Below, in pieces: positions 28,015 through 36,461 of a stretch of 64,000 nucleotides of DNA. Numbering within the stretch: position 1 is the stretch's first letter; each line of letters begins with the position of its first letter. The stretch is taken from assembly GCF_001425055.1 (NCBI RefSeq), contig NZ_LMDK01000012.1:690400-754399 (forward strand). The letters run 5' to 3'. A program made the translations under genes and the position numbers. This DNA is from Pelomonas sp. Root1237 (GTDB taxonomy: Bacteria > Pseudomonadota > Gammaproteobacteria > Burkholderiales > Burkholderiaceae_C). Below the pieces are notes generated by a model that was given only the letters and a program-made list of their open reading frames with translations, was not told the origin of the DNA and did not search any database.

Positions 28015-28065
28015 TGTCCTGAATTTTGTCCTCAATTTATTACGAAAATCAAATGAAAATCAATG
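28015..28065. repeat. Two tandem repeats in the yjjJ-like promoter region
   Basis: TGTCCTGAATTT (28015-28026) is directly followed by TGTCCTCAATTT (28027-28038), an 11-of-12 match. GAAAATCAAAT (28044-28054) is directly followed by GAAAATCAATG (28055-28065). They start 14 bases before the HipA-family start codon in an AT-rich stretch. An operator, possibly for the protein's own helix-turn-helix, is plausible. Confidence 0.65.
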
Positions 28066-28101
28066 AGTTGCTGAATTTGTTCGTCACTGAGTGTCCTTAG
28101 T

Positions 28102-28668
28102 TCAGGCATCAATCACCGGATCATTTGTGCAGAGCACCGCGCGCACCAGTTGTGCGCCGTCTGGATGGGCCGTCAAGCGGGCGCCTTGGTCGCGCATCAG
28201 CGCCAGCATGCGGCGGTTGTCGGCCAATATGTCGCCATGCAGACGCTGCACGCCGTGTTGTCGTGCATGGGCGGCCAAATGAGCGATGAGGCGCCGGCCC
28301 AGGCCGCGGCCCTGCCACTCGTCGGCGACGGCCAGCGCGAACTCGGCGCGCTCGGGGCGGTCTTCGTCATGCACATAGCGCGCGTCGGCAATGACGGGAT
28401 GGCCGGAGGCTTGGGCTTCGACCACCCAGGCGACGTGCTGGCTCTGGTCAACTTCGGTCAGCAGCTTCAGCAATGCGGGGCTGAGTTCGCGCAGGCCGAT
28501 ATGGAAGCGCTTGTGGCGCGAGTCCAGCGACAGTGCGCTGAAGAAGGCCTGCTCGGCAGCGGCATCCGCGGCGGCAATGGGGCGCAGGCGGACCTGGTGC
28601 CCGCCGGCCAGCATCCAATGCTCGGGCGCCTCGGTGGCGACGGGCGCTGGCGCCAGCAGCGTGTTCAC
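28102..28668 (-). CDS. GNAT-family N-acetyltransferase
   Basis: A 188-residue acyltransferase. The acetyl-CoA-binding motif is EFALAVADEWQGRGLGRRLI, followed by NRRMLALMRDQGAR. It starts with GTG inside the stop of the DUF2917 gene (GTGA overlap), so the two are co-translated. The acceptor substrate is unknown. This type resembles the acetyltransferase domain often seen in protein acetylation or stress roles. Confidence 0.82.
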   Translation of the reverse strand: MNTLLAPAPVATEAPEHWMLAGGHQVRLRPIAAADAAAEQAFFSALSLDSRHKRFHIGLRELSPALLKLLTEVDQSQHVAWVVEAQASGHPVIADARYVHDEDRPERAEFALAVADEWQGRGLGRRLIAHLAAHARQHGVQRLHGDILADNRRMLALMRDQGARLTAHPDGAQLVRAVLCTNDPVIDA

Positions 28669-28919
28669 TGCCGCGCTCCGGTCGCCGCCGGCCTCAGGTC
28701 CAGCACCGCCGGGCCGCTCAGCGCGCTGACGGTGACCGCCTCATCGGTCTGCACGACAAAGCACTGGCCGGGTTCCAGCACGATGTCGCGCGAATCGTGG
28801 TCGATGGTGATCCACAGCGTGCCGGACGCGCTGCACAGATGGGTGGCGCGGGCCTCGGGCAGGCGCGAGATCTGGCCGCGTTGCAGCAACAGCCGGGTGC
28901 GGGGGACGTCGATCAGCAT
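28665..28919 (-). CDS. DUF2917 protein
   Basis: An 84-residue protein matching DUF2917: GTLWITIDHDSRDIVLEPGQCFVV is the domain core, a small beta-rich cupin-like fold. Betaproteobacteria frequently encode it opposite a LysR regulator, as here. The start at 28919 follows a GGAG-type ribosome-binding site; a long upstream frame crosses the divergent LysR gene and is not real. Function unknown. Confidence 0.8.
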   Translation of the reverse strand: MLIDVPRTRLLLQRGQISRLPEARATHLCSASGTLWITIDHDSRDIVLEPGQCFVVQTDEAVTVSALSGPAVLDLRPAATGARQ

Positions 28920-29051
28920 GGTGTGCTCCTGGGGCGGCGGACTGGCATGCCGGGTTGGCATGCTTGCGTTGCGGCCGTCTGACGCGGATAGTGCCGCTTG
29001 GCCACCTTGCCGACAAACGATCATTCGGAAGGCTTCGCATTCCACCAGCGC

Positions 29052-29993
29052 ATGCCAACAAAGCCCGTTGACCACCTCCCACCGCTGCAGTTGCTGGCCG
29101 CCTTCGAGGCGGCGGCGCGGCATTTGAGCTTCACCCAGGCTGCCGAAGAGCGCTTCATCACGCAGTCGGCCATGAGCCGGCAGATCCGCGCGCTGGAGGA
29201 CGAACTCGGCGTGACGCTGTTCGAGCGCCGCCACCGTGCGCTTGCATTGACCGAGGATGGCCAGCGCCTGCACGCCGCCTGCTCGACGGCCTTGAACACC
29301 TTGCGTGTGGCCGTGCGTGCGGTGCGTGAGCCGCACCAGCGCCAGATGCTGGCGTTGACGACGACGCCGGGCTTCGCGTCGCTGTGGCTGATCCCACGCC
29401 TGACCGGCTTCACCCGTGCCCACCCGGGCATCGACGTGCGCCTGGATGCCGGCCTGGGCAACCGCAACCTGGCCAGCGAGGGCTTTGACCTCGCCATCCG
29501 CTACAGCCCGGTCGGCGCGGCTCAGGGCCAACAGCTGTTTGCCGAATCGATGGTGCCGGTCTGCAGCCCACGGCTGGTGGGCGAGCTGGGCCTGCCGCTG
29601 CGCGAGCCGCCCGACCTGGCCCGGCACACGCTGCTGCATCTGGCCATGGATGGCGACAGCGCCGGCATGCCGGCCGAATGGGAGCCCTGGCTGAGTGCCT
29701 GGGGCCTGGTCGATCTGCGGCCGGCGGCGCGCTTGAGTTTCTCGAGCTATTCCGAGGCCATCGCCGCCGCCATTGCGGGGCAGGGCGTGGCGCTGGGCCG
29801 GCGGCCGCTGGTGGATGCGCTGCTGGCCAGCGGCCAGCTCGTCACGCCGTTTGATGCCGGCATCGCGTCGGCGCGGGCCTATCGCCTCATCGTCGACCCG
29901 GCGGCCAAGTCACGCCCGGCGGTCAAGGCCTTCGAGCAGTGGTTGCTGGCGCAGTGTGACGTGGGATCAAGCGCCGCCCCTCAACCTCTCTGA
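29052..29993 (+). CDS. LysR-family transcriptional regulator (GcvA-like)
   Basis: A 313-residue LysR regulator. The N-terminal helix-turn-helix reads LPPLQLLAAFEAAARHLSFT and ITQSAMSRQIRALEDELG; the rest is a periplasmic-binding-like effector domain (LAIRYSPVG, AIAGQGVALGRRPL). The pattern matches the GcvA group. It diverges from the DUF2917-GNAT pair with 132 bases between starts, so it probably controls that pair. The ATG at 29052 fits the family start. Confidence 0.88.
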   Translation: MPTKPVDHLPPLQLLAAFEAAARHLSFTQAAEERFITQSAMSRQIRALEDELGVTLFERRHRALALTEDGQRLHAACSTALNTLRVAVRAVREPHQRQMLALTTTPGFASLWLIPRLTGFTRAHPGIDVRLDAGLGNRNLASEGFDLAIRYSPVGAAQGQQLFAESMVPVCSPRLVGELGLPLREPPDLARHTLLHLAMDGDSAGMPAEWEPWLSAWGLVDLRPAARLSFSSYSEAIAAAIAGQGVALGRRPLVDALLASGQLVTPFDAGIASARAYRLIVDPAAKSRPAVKAFEQWLLAQCDVGSSAAPQPL

Positions 29994-30083
29994 CTTACGT
30001 CATCGGTCAGAAGCTGCCGCACGATGACGGGTTGCGCCAAGGTTCGACACCTCAACTCACCCACGCTCCGTCCTGAACAGCCT

Positions 30084-31175
30084 ATGAAATTTGGAAGAGA
30101 GACCCTCGTCATCCTGACGGCGGCATTGCTGTTGGCACTGCCTGGCCTCGGCCGCGCCGCTGATGCCATCGAAACCTCGAACGATCAGACGCGCCGCCTG
30201 ATTCAACAGACGATGAAGGAACAGCGCATACCGGGGCTGCAGGTTGCCGTCGTCAAGGACGGCCGGATCGTGCTGTGCGAAAGCTATGGCTGGGCCAACG
30301 TCGAAAACCGTGTGCCCGCAACGGCCAAGACATTGTTCCCGCTCAACTCCGGCACCAAGCCGCTCACAGGCGTTGCGTTGATGCAGTTGGCCGAGGCCGG
30401 CCTCGTGAATCTTGAGGCACCGGTATCCCGCTATCTCGATGACCTGCCGAGCGCTTGGCAGCCCATCCGCGTGCGGCAGTTGCTGGCGCACACCTCGGGG
30501 CTGCCTGATATCGTCGATCAACCCGGCCCCGTCACTGGCAGCACTGAAGCGGCCATGTGGAAGGCGGTCAAACAGCAACCCATGGAAGCGCCGCCCGGTG
30601 AGAAGTTTGCCTACAACCAGACCAACTACGGCCTGCTGGCTCAGATCATCGTCAAGCAGGCCAAGATGCCCTACGAGCGCTACATGAAAGAGCGGCAGTT
30701 CGCGCTGGCCGACATGCCGCTGACGACGTTCGGCGACAGCTATGACCTCGTGGCGAACGCTGCAACGATCTACAGCCGCTTTCCCCGCAGAACGCTCGCG
30801 CCGGACGATGCCGATCGCCTGTCTCACTGGGTCTACGAGATGCCCTACAGCCTCCATGCGGGAGGCGGCATCCAGACGACGGCCACCGAGCTGGCGAACT
30901 GGATCGTCGCGCTGTCCAATGGCCGGTTCATCAGCGCGGCCAGCGCGCAGCGCATGTGGACACCCGAGAAGCTGAGCAGTGGTGCTGAAGGCAGCTGGGC
31001 GGCCGGCTGGCCTGTGCTCGCCTCAAGCCCGAAAAGGCAGGTCGCCGGCATCGGCGGCAACCGCGCGGCCTTCATCGTTTATCCGGACGAGGGCTTGGCC
31101 GTCGTCGTCTTGACGAATCTGGTCGGCGGCAATCCGGAGAGATTCATCCCCCAGATCGCTGCGTTCTACAAGTGA
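30084..31175 (+). CDS. Serine hydrolase, beta-lactamase/PBP4-like family
   Basis: A 363-residue exported protein with a signal peptide ending near GLGRAADA. The class C beta-lactamase-like catalytic motif is SGTK (Ser89, Lys92), supported by LLAHTSGLPD. The second motif, normally Tyr-x-Asn, reads Tyr177-Asn178-Gln179, so the Asn is replaced. The third motif near IGGNRAAF is also non-standard. Such proteins are usually esterases or peptidases rather than true beta-lactamases. The 3' end overlaps the convergent regulator gene by ten bases. Confidence 0.82.
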   Translation: MKFGRETLVILTAALLLALPGLGRAADAIETSNDQTRRLIQQTMKEQRIPGLQVAVVKDGRIVLCESYGWANVENRVPATAKTLFPLNSGTKPLTGVALMQLAEAGLVNLEAPVSRYLDDLPSAWQPIRVRQLLAHTSGLPDIVDQPGPVTGSTEAAMWKAVKQQPMEAPPGEKFAYNQTNYGLLAQIIVKQAKMPYERYMKERQFALADMPLTTFGDSYDLVANAATIYSRFPRRTLAPDDADRLSHWVYEMPYSLHAGGGIQTTATELANWIVALSNGRFISAASAQRMWTPEKLSSGAEGSWAAGWPVLASSPKRQVAGIGGNRAAFIVYPDEGLAVVVLTNLVGGNPERFIPQIAAFYK

Positions 31176-33037
31176 TGGGTCGCTGGCGCAGCCACATGGC
31201 TTGAGATGCCGGGGTCGGCGGACACAGCGCGCAGCGTCCATTCCCGCGCTTGCGTGGCGTCGACGCTTGCGTCGCGTGCCTCACGCAGCAGCGCCGCGGC
31301 GAGGCGGGCCCGCCAGCGCTCGGCCGCAGCCAGCGCCCAAGTCTGCTCGCTGAGCGTCAGGCAGGGGCCACGGTAGAGCTTGAGGGCGGCGTCCAGGGCC
31401 CCGGCGGCGGCAGAGCTGCCAGCAGGTGAGTGCTCGTGCTCAGTCAGGCGGTCGTTCAGGGCCTGCACGTCGACCCAGACGCAGTCCGCGTTCAGGCGCA
31501 CGCCATGGTCCTGCACCAGCAAGGCGGCGTCGTGGGCCAGCAGGCGGCGCAGCCTCGCGACGGTGACCTCGAAGGCCTTTTGCCGCCCCTCACGGCCGTC
31601 ACCGGGCCACAGCTCGCGGGCCACGGCCTCGGTTGAGGCGGCCTCGGTGCCGCGGCAAGCCAGATAGCGCAGCAGTTCGAGCGGCTTGCTGGCGGCCTTG
31701 CGCCCTTCCGCTGAACGCACGGCGCCGGCGTCGTTGCACATCTCAAAGCCACCCAGGGCACGGACCTTCACCGACCAGGGCCAGGTCTCCGGCGCGCCGG
31801 GCGGCGCCGCGAGCCGGCGTGTGCGGATGGCCGAGCGCACCCAGTCCGTCTCGGCGCCTTGAACCAGGGCCTGGCAGAAGATCTCGCCGATGTGCAGCGG
31901 CAGCAGCGGCAGCACGCCGGGCCACTCCAGTTCGCGCAGCGTGCGCATGGCGCGGGCCAGGGCGGCGTCCGGCAGGGCGCCCCAGCCATTGCGCTGGCCG
32001 ATGGCGATCAGTGCGGTCAAGTCTGCCAGGCAGCGCAGGCGTGCCGCCAGATAGCGCGGCAACTGCATCTCGCCCAAGCCTTGAAAGCGCGCTGCAGCAT
32101 CCTCGGCATTGCCGCAGCCAATCAGTGCATAGCCCTCCTGCACGAGGTAGGTGACCTGGTAGCCGGGCCAGGCGCCACTCATCTGCAGATGGCCCAGAGC
32201 CCGCCGCGCATGGCCCAGGGCCGCATGGAAGTCGCCCTCAAGCAGGGCCACGCGGCAGCGCACATCGGCCTGGTCGGCCCACCACAGCGGCGTGCTGGCT
32301 GCATCGCCCGCGGCGGCGGCCTGGGCTGCCAGGGCCAGCGCGGCTGCTGGGTCGCTGCTGCACTCCACCAGGCGTGCGCGCTGCAGTGCCGCGACGGCGG
32401 CCAGCCCCGGTAGATGGTGTTCGGCGGCCAGCTGCTGCGCCAGCACCAGCCGCTCACGCGCTTCGTCGACCTTGGAGAAGGCATACAGATGCCAGGCTGC
32501 AACGATGGCCCAGTGGCCGCGCCAGAAGGGAGAGGCATCTGGCTGCTGCTCAACAGAGGCGACCTGCGCGAACAGCAGCTCGAACTCCGCGTCTTCGCCA
32601 TGGCGCTCGCAAAGCTCACCCAGCGCGCAGGCCAGCGCCAGCGAGACGTCGTTCGGTGCACCTCGGGCGCGCTCCATCAACAGCGCCACATTGGCGGGCG
32701 GCCACGCGGGCAGCACGCCGTAGTCATGGGCAATCGAGGCCCCGGCCCAGGCCAGCAGGCCTTCGATGCCGGTGCCGGCTGCGTCCGGGCCGACTGCGGT
32801 CAGTACGCCCAGCATGGCCATGGCGTGGCGGTAGAGGCAGGCCTGCAGGTGCTCCACCAGCACCACCAAACCGGCTGCTCCCGCGGCGAGCGCCACCTGT
32901 CCGTCGGCCTGAGCCCGCAGCGCCAACGCCGCCGCGCTATCCAGCGCGCCAGGGGCCTGCACCGACAGCGCCCGCAAGACGTCCAGCAACTCGCCCGACC
33001 GCTGCGCGGCTGCCGCTTCAGGCTGCGATGGGTTCAT
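31166..33037 (-). CDS. SARP/MalT-like transcriptional regulator with C-terminal winged helix
   Basis: A 623-residue protein. Residues about 30-400 form an all-helical, alanine-rich TPR-like region. The C-terminal part (from VKVRALGGFEMCND) is an OmpR/SARP-type winged helix (KPLELLRYLAC, EVTVARLRRLL, VRLNADCVWVDV) followed by a short BTAD-like helical segment. In actinobacteria the order is reversed, with the DNA-binding domain first. It diverges from an exported PEP-CTERM-like gene 120 bases away, which it may control. Confidence 0.75.
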   Translation of the reverse strand: MNPSQPEAAAAQRSGELLDVLRALSVQAPGALDSAAALALRAQADGQVALAAGAAGLVVLVEHLQACLYRHAMAMLGVLTAVGPDAAGTGIEGLLAWAGASIAHDYGVLPAWPPANVALLMERARGAPNDVSLALACALGELCERHGEDAEFELLFAQVASVEQQPDASPFWRGHWAIVAAWHLYAFSKVDEARERLVLAQQLAAEHHLPGLAAVAALQRARLVECSSDPAAALALAAQAAAAGDAASTPLWWADQADVRCRVALLEGDFHAALGHARRALGHLQMSGAWPGYQVTYLVQEGYALIGCGNAEDAAARFQGLGEMQLPRYLAARLRCLADLTALIAIGQRNGWGALPDAALARAMRTLRELEWPGVLPLLPLHIGEIFCQALVQGAETDWVRSAIRTRRLAAPPGAPETWPWSVKVRALGGFEMCNDAGAVRSAEGRKAASKPLELLRYLACRGTEAASTEAVARELWPGDGREGRQKAFEVTVARLRRLLAHDAALLVQDHGVRLNADCVWVDVQALNDRLTEHEHSPAGSSAAAGALDAALKLYRGPCLTLSEQTWALAAAERWRARLAAALLREARDASVDATQAREWTLRAVSADPGISSHVAAPATHHL

Positions 33038-33157
33038 CGCCGAATGCTAGGGCAGGCCCAGGTGCTGTGGGTCATCTGTGGGTGGTGCAGGGTGGCTGCG
33101 CCTTCCATCATCGAACTGCAGCCTGCGCACCGCCGGCGGCGCAAACGGGAGCTTGCA

Positions 33158-34006
33158 ATGCACAACGATCTTTCACCGGCCCGGCGCTTCATGGCCGTCG
33201 CCTGCCTGGCCACAGCCTGCAGCAGCGCCACTTGGGCGCTTCCGCTAGCCCCAGGGGTCACCCGCGAAATCAACTTCGTTTCCGACCACTCGACGTGCAC
33301 CGGCCTGCTGCCGCTGGGCGGCGACTCCGTGTCGTGCACGCTGACGAATGGCGCGGACCTGACGGCTTCGTTTGCCGACTACTACGGCAGCCCTTCGAGC
33401 GGAAGCGCCCATGTTTTCGTCAATGGGATGGACATGCACTTGTCCGTCAAGTCGACACCCTCCACGGTGCCGACCTCCGTCATCGATGCCGTCCAGTTCG
33501 ACCAGTTCATGATCACGGGGCCCACGCCCACGGTGCAGGTCGGCGTCACGGTCACCCTCGATGGCACCACGGCTCGAAGCGCTTCCGGCTTTGTGCTGAC
33601 CAGCTACACCTTCATCAGCGGCAAACGTTCGCTGACGCCGAGCGCCTCGGCGAACGCGGTCGCAGATCGGATTGCCAATGACCCGTCACGTGACGTGCTC
33701 GCCTTCGGCCGCACCGCAACCTTCAGTGGCGGCGTCACTCAACCCACCCTCCATCGCGTCGATTCAGCCTCGTTCACCGCAGTGGTCGGCACGCCGTTTG
33801 AGCGCGGCTTCGAGTTCGCGCTGTCCAGCCTGAACTCATCCCTGAGCTTCAGCGCGCGCGTGGAGTATTCGCTGCCGGAGGGCTACACCCTGACGTCGGC
33901 CCGGGGGCTGTTGGTGAACGCCGTGCCGGAAAACCGCAGCTGGGCGCTGATGCTTGCCGGGCTGGTCAGTCTGGGCGGCATGCGCCTGGCACGGCGCACC
34001 AGGTGA
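33158..34006 (+). CDS. Exported protein with a PEP-CTERM-like C-terminus
   Basis: A 282-residue protein. The signal peptide ends near ACSSATWA. The body is beta-rich and Ser/Thr-rich, with no recognised domain. The last 27 residues have the PEP-CTERM layout (motif, hydrophobic helix WALMLAGLVSLGGM, then RLARRTR), but the motif reads VPEN rather than VPEP. Exosortase normally recognises the PEP motif, so sorting may differ. The ATG at 33158 follows a GGGAG-type site. The SARP-like gene diverges upstream. Confidence 0.75.
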   Translation: MHNDLSPARRFMAVACLATACSSATWALPLAPGVTREINFVSDHSTCTGLLPLGGDSVSCTLTNGADLTASFADYYGSPSSGSAHVFVNGMDMHLSVKSTPSTVPTSVIDAVQFDQFMITGPTPTVQVGVTVTLDGTTARSASGFVLTSYTFISGKRSLTPSASANAVADRIANDPSRDVLAFGRTATFSGGVTQPTLHRVDSASFTAVVGTPFERGFEFALSSLNSSLSFSARVEYSLPEGYTLTSARGLLVNAVPENRSWALMLAGLVSLGGMRLARRTR

Positions 34007-34007
34007 G

Positions 34008-34721
34008 TCAGCCCGCCAGCCCGGCGTACACGTGCTGCACGTCGTCGTTGGCGTCCAGCGCGGCGAGAAAGCTCTCCACCTCGTCCAACTGCTCGGCGTT
34101 CAGGCTTGCCGGGTCGATGGGGTTCTTGGGTCGATAGCCCAGCTTGGCGCTGAGCACCTTGAAGCCCTGCTCGGGCAGGGCGCGGCTGACGAGGTCGAGG
34201 TCGGTCGGTTCAGTCAGGAAGACGGTGACGCCTTCTTCGTCGGGCGGCAGCAGGTCCTGCGCGCCGGCTTCGATGGCGGCGGTGTCGGCGTCGGCGCCTG
34301 GCGTGGCAGGCTCGGCTTCGATCATGCCGACGTGGTCGAAGTCCCAACCCACCGAACCGGCCGTGCCGAGCTGGCCCTTGCGGAACAGCACGCGCATGTC
34401 CGACGCGGCGCGGTTCACGTTGTCCGTCAGCACCTCCACCATCACCGGCACGCGGTGCGGCGCAAAGCCTTCGTAGATGGCCTGCTCGAAGTGGACGACC
34501 TCACCGGTCAACCCGGCGCCTTTCTTGATGGCGCGGTCCAGCGTCTCCTTGGGCATGGACACCTTGCGCGCCTGCTCCACCACCAGCCTCAGCCGCGCGT
34601 TGTCCTTCGGATCAGCGCCGTGGCGCGCGGCAATCATGATGTCCTTGGACAACTTGCCGAAGAGCCGGCCCTTGGCATTGGCGGCGATGTCTTTGTGTTT
34701 GGCTTTCCATTGCGCGCCCAT
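34008..34721 (-). CDS. YebC/PmpR-family protein
   Basis: A 237-residue member of the YebC/PmpR family. The start [20 protein letters not shown] and the segment [20 protein letters not shown] are diagnostic. Family members were long annotated as transcription regulators, and more recent work links YebC proteins to translation of difficult sequences such as proline stretches. It is convergent with the PEP-CTERM-like gene with one base between them. A second, RuvC-linked YebC is usual elsewhere in such genomes. Confidence 0.9.
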   Translation of the reverse strand: MGAQWKAKHKDIAANAKGRLFGKLSKDIMIAARHGADPKDNARLRLVVEQARKVSMPKETLDRAIKKGAGLTGEVVHFEQAIYEGFAPHRVPVMVEVLTDNVNRAASDMRVLFRKGQLGTAGSVGWDFDHVGMIEAEPATPGADADTAAIEAGAQDLLPPDEEGVTVFLTEPTDLDLVSRALPEQGFKVLSAKLGYRPKNPIDPASLNAEQLDEVESFLAALDANDDVQHVYAGLAG

Positions 34722-34823
34722 GGGGTGTCCTGTCGTTTGTCTAGTAAGCCCAAGTCGCGTGACTTGTCGGGCGGGTCGCTACTTTACGGGGTGGCTCTTG
34801 CCGATCTCGCCCCTGTCGTCGCG

Positions 34824-35258
34824 CTATTGAGGTGCGAAATCGTCGTAAGACCTTGGTAAATAACCCCAGATACGTACGACGTCGCCACGCTGCTCGAAGT
34901 CGAAGCCAATCTTTTCCAAGATTGGCAGGATTTCGTTTCGATGGTCAATGCTCTCTCTAGGAAGCAGCTTTCCTATGAATGGCCCCTCCTCGGACAGGCC
35001 GATGTCAAACCATTCGACAGCTTCAAACGGAAAGGGCAGGTGATAAAACCATTCGACATCCCAATTCGAGACGGTGCCATCAACTGATTTCGAGCGATAA
35101 GAAGGACGCCAGCCATCAAGAGCGCGGATGTGAGTGATCAGCTCGTTCCATCGTGTGTTGTTAGACGCACTGGCTAAGTTCCTTGTGGTGACCGCGGCAC
35201 GAGTCCGCTTTCGCGCTTGATCATCATTTCGCGCATCAGCCATAGGTAAATCGTTCAA
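34824..35258 (-). CDS. DUF6678-like protein in a GC-poor patch
   Basis: A 144-residue soluble protein rich in Trp and Asn (WNELITHIRALDGWRPSYR, then WDVEWFYHLPFPFEAVEWFDIG). It resembles the DUF6678 family; I recall no known function. Two sampled 60-base lines here (34921-34980 and 35041-35100) are each about 43% G+C, far below the neighbouring genes, which suggests recent acquisition. It stands alone on the minus strand between YebC and the HtrA-like gene. An immunity-type role is only a guess. Confidence 0.6.
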   Translation of the reverse strand: MNDLPMADARNDDQARKRTRAAVTTRNLASASNNTRWNELITHIRALDGWRPSYRSKSVDGTVSNWDVEWFYHLPFPFEAVEWFDIGLSEEGPFIGKLLPRESIDHRNEILPILEKIGFDFEQRGDVVRIWGYLPRSYDDFAPQ

Positions 35259-35273
35259 AGCCTTCCCCTCGTT

Positions 35274-36359
35274 CTAGTCTGAGCTACCCAGCGTTGCCGT
35301 GACCTTCCGCGTTTGCCCCGCCCGCCACACCGTCAACGTCACCTTCTCCCCGATCTGCCGCGTCTCCAGCAGCGACAGCATGTCGTCCAAGTCAGCCACC
35401 GCCACGCCGTCGACAGCCGTGATGACGTCCCCCTGCACGATGCGCCCGCTGCGATCCCTGCCGAAGGGTTTCAAGCCCGCCGCCGCAGCCGGGCTGGCGT
35501 CCGCCACGTTGACCAGCAGCACACCCTTGGGCGCCCCCAGCGCCTTGGCCAGGTTCTCCGGCCCGGCTGTCACGCCCAGCGCGGGCCGGATGAAGCGCCC
35601 ATCTCGAATCAATCGCGGCACGATGCGATTCACCTCGTCCACCGGAATCGCAAACCCGATCCCTGCACTCGCCCCGCTCGGGCTGTAGATGGCCGTGTTG
35701 ACGCCGATCAGCCGCCCCGCCGAATCCAGCAGCGGCCCGCCCGAATTGCCAGGGTTGATGGCCGCATCGGTCTGGATGGCGCCCTTGATCGTGCGTCGCG
35801 TGACCGATTCGATTTCGCGGTTCAGCGCCGAGACGATGCCGGTGGTCAGCGTCTGGTCCAGGCCGAAGGGGTTGCCGATGGCGTAGACCTTCTGGCCCAC
35901 CTGCAGATCGCGGCTGGCACCGACCGCGATTGCCGGCAGCTTCTCGTGGGGCGCTTCGATGCGCAGCACGGCAATGTCGCGGTCCGGGTAGGCGCCGACG
36001 AGCTTGGCTGGAAAGCTGCTCTGGTCGTTCAGCGTGACGGTGGCGCGGTCGCCGCCCTGGATGACGTGGAAATTGGTGACGACGTGGCCGGCGTCGTCCC
36101 AGATGAAACCGGTGCCGGTGCCGCTGGGCTGCTCGCTGGTGCGCAGCGAGAAGAAGTCGCGCTGCACGCTCAGCGTGGTGATGTGCACCACCGACGGCGA
36201 CACGCGTTTGAAGACGCCGATGTTGTTCAACTCCTCGGCGTCCAGCGCGCCGCGGGCGTTGACGGCGCGAGGCTGGGCTTGAGCCTTGGCGAAAGCGGGA
36301 GCGCAGCCGAGGAAGAGCAGCGCGACGGCGAGAGTGAGGCGGCGGGGCAGGGTGGGCAC
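35274..36359 (-). CDS. HtrA/DegP-like trypsin-type serine protease with PDZ domain
   Basis: A 361-residue periplasmic protease. A signal peptide (LTLAVALLFLGCAPAFA) precedes a trypsin-like domain with the full triad His98 (TNFHVI), Asp128 (DRDIAVL) and Ser206 (GNSGGP). One PDZ domain follows (residues about 255-350), making it DegS-like in layout. The GTG at 36359 is chosen because it gives a compact signal peptide; another GTG at 36431 would add 24 arginine-rich residues. Role: envelope protein quality control. Confidence 0.85.
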   Translation of the reverse strand: MPTLPRRLTLAVALLFLGCAPAFAKAQAQPRAVNARGALDAEELNNIGVFKRVSPSVVHITTLSVQRDFFSLRTSEQPSGTGTGFIWDDAGHVVTNFHVIQGGDRATVTLNDQSSFPAKLVGAYPDRDIAVLRIEAPHEKLPAIAVGASRDLQVGQKVYAIGNPFGLDQTLTTGIVSALNREIESVTRRTIKGAIQTDAAINPGNSGGPLLDSAGRLIGVNTAIYSPSGASAGIGFAIPVDEVNRIVPRLIRDGRFIRPALGVTAGPENLAKALGAPKGVLLVNVADASPAAAAGLKPFGRDRSGRIVQGDVITAVDGVAVADLDDMLSLLETRQIGEKVTLTVWRAGQTRKVTATLGSSD

Positions 36360-36461
36360 GGGGCGTCGGCGGGAGTGGCGTCGATCCGCATTTTGGGCAC
36401 AACTCCGGGCTCCCGAGGCCCGCCGCTTCACGCCGCCCGTGCTGCCCTCCCGGGCGTGCGC

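Noticed and set aside
28015-28065. A short CRISPR-like array
   Set aside because: There are only two copies of each repeat with no spacers and no cas genes; it is better read as an operator region.
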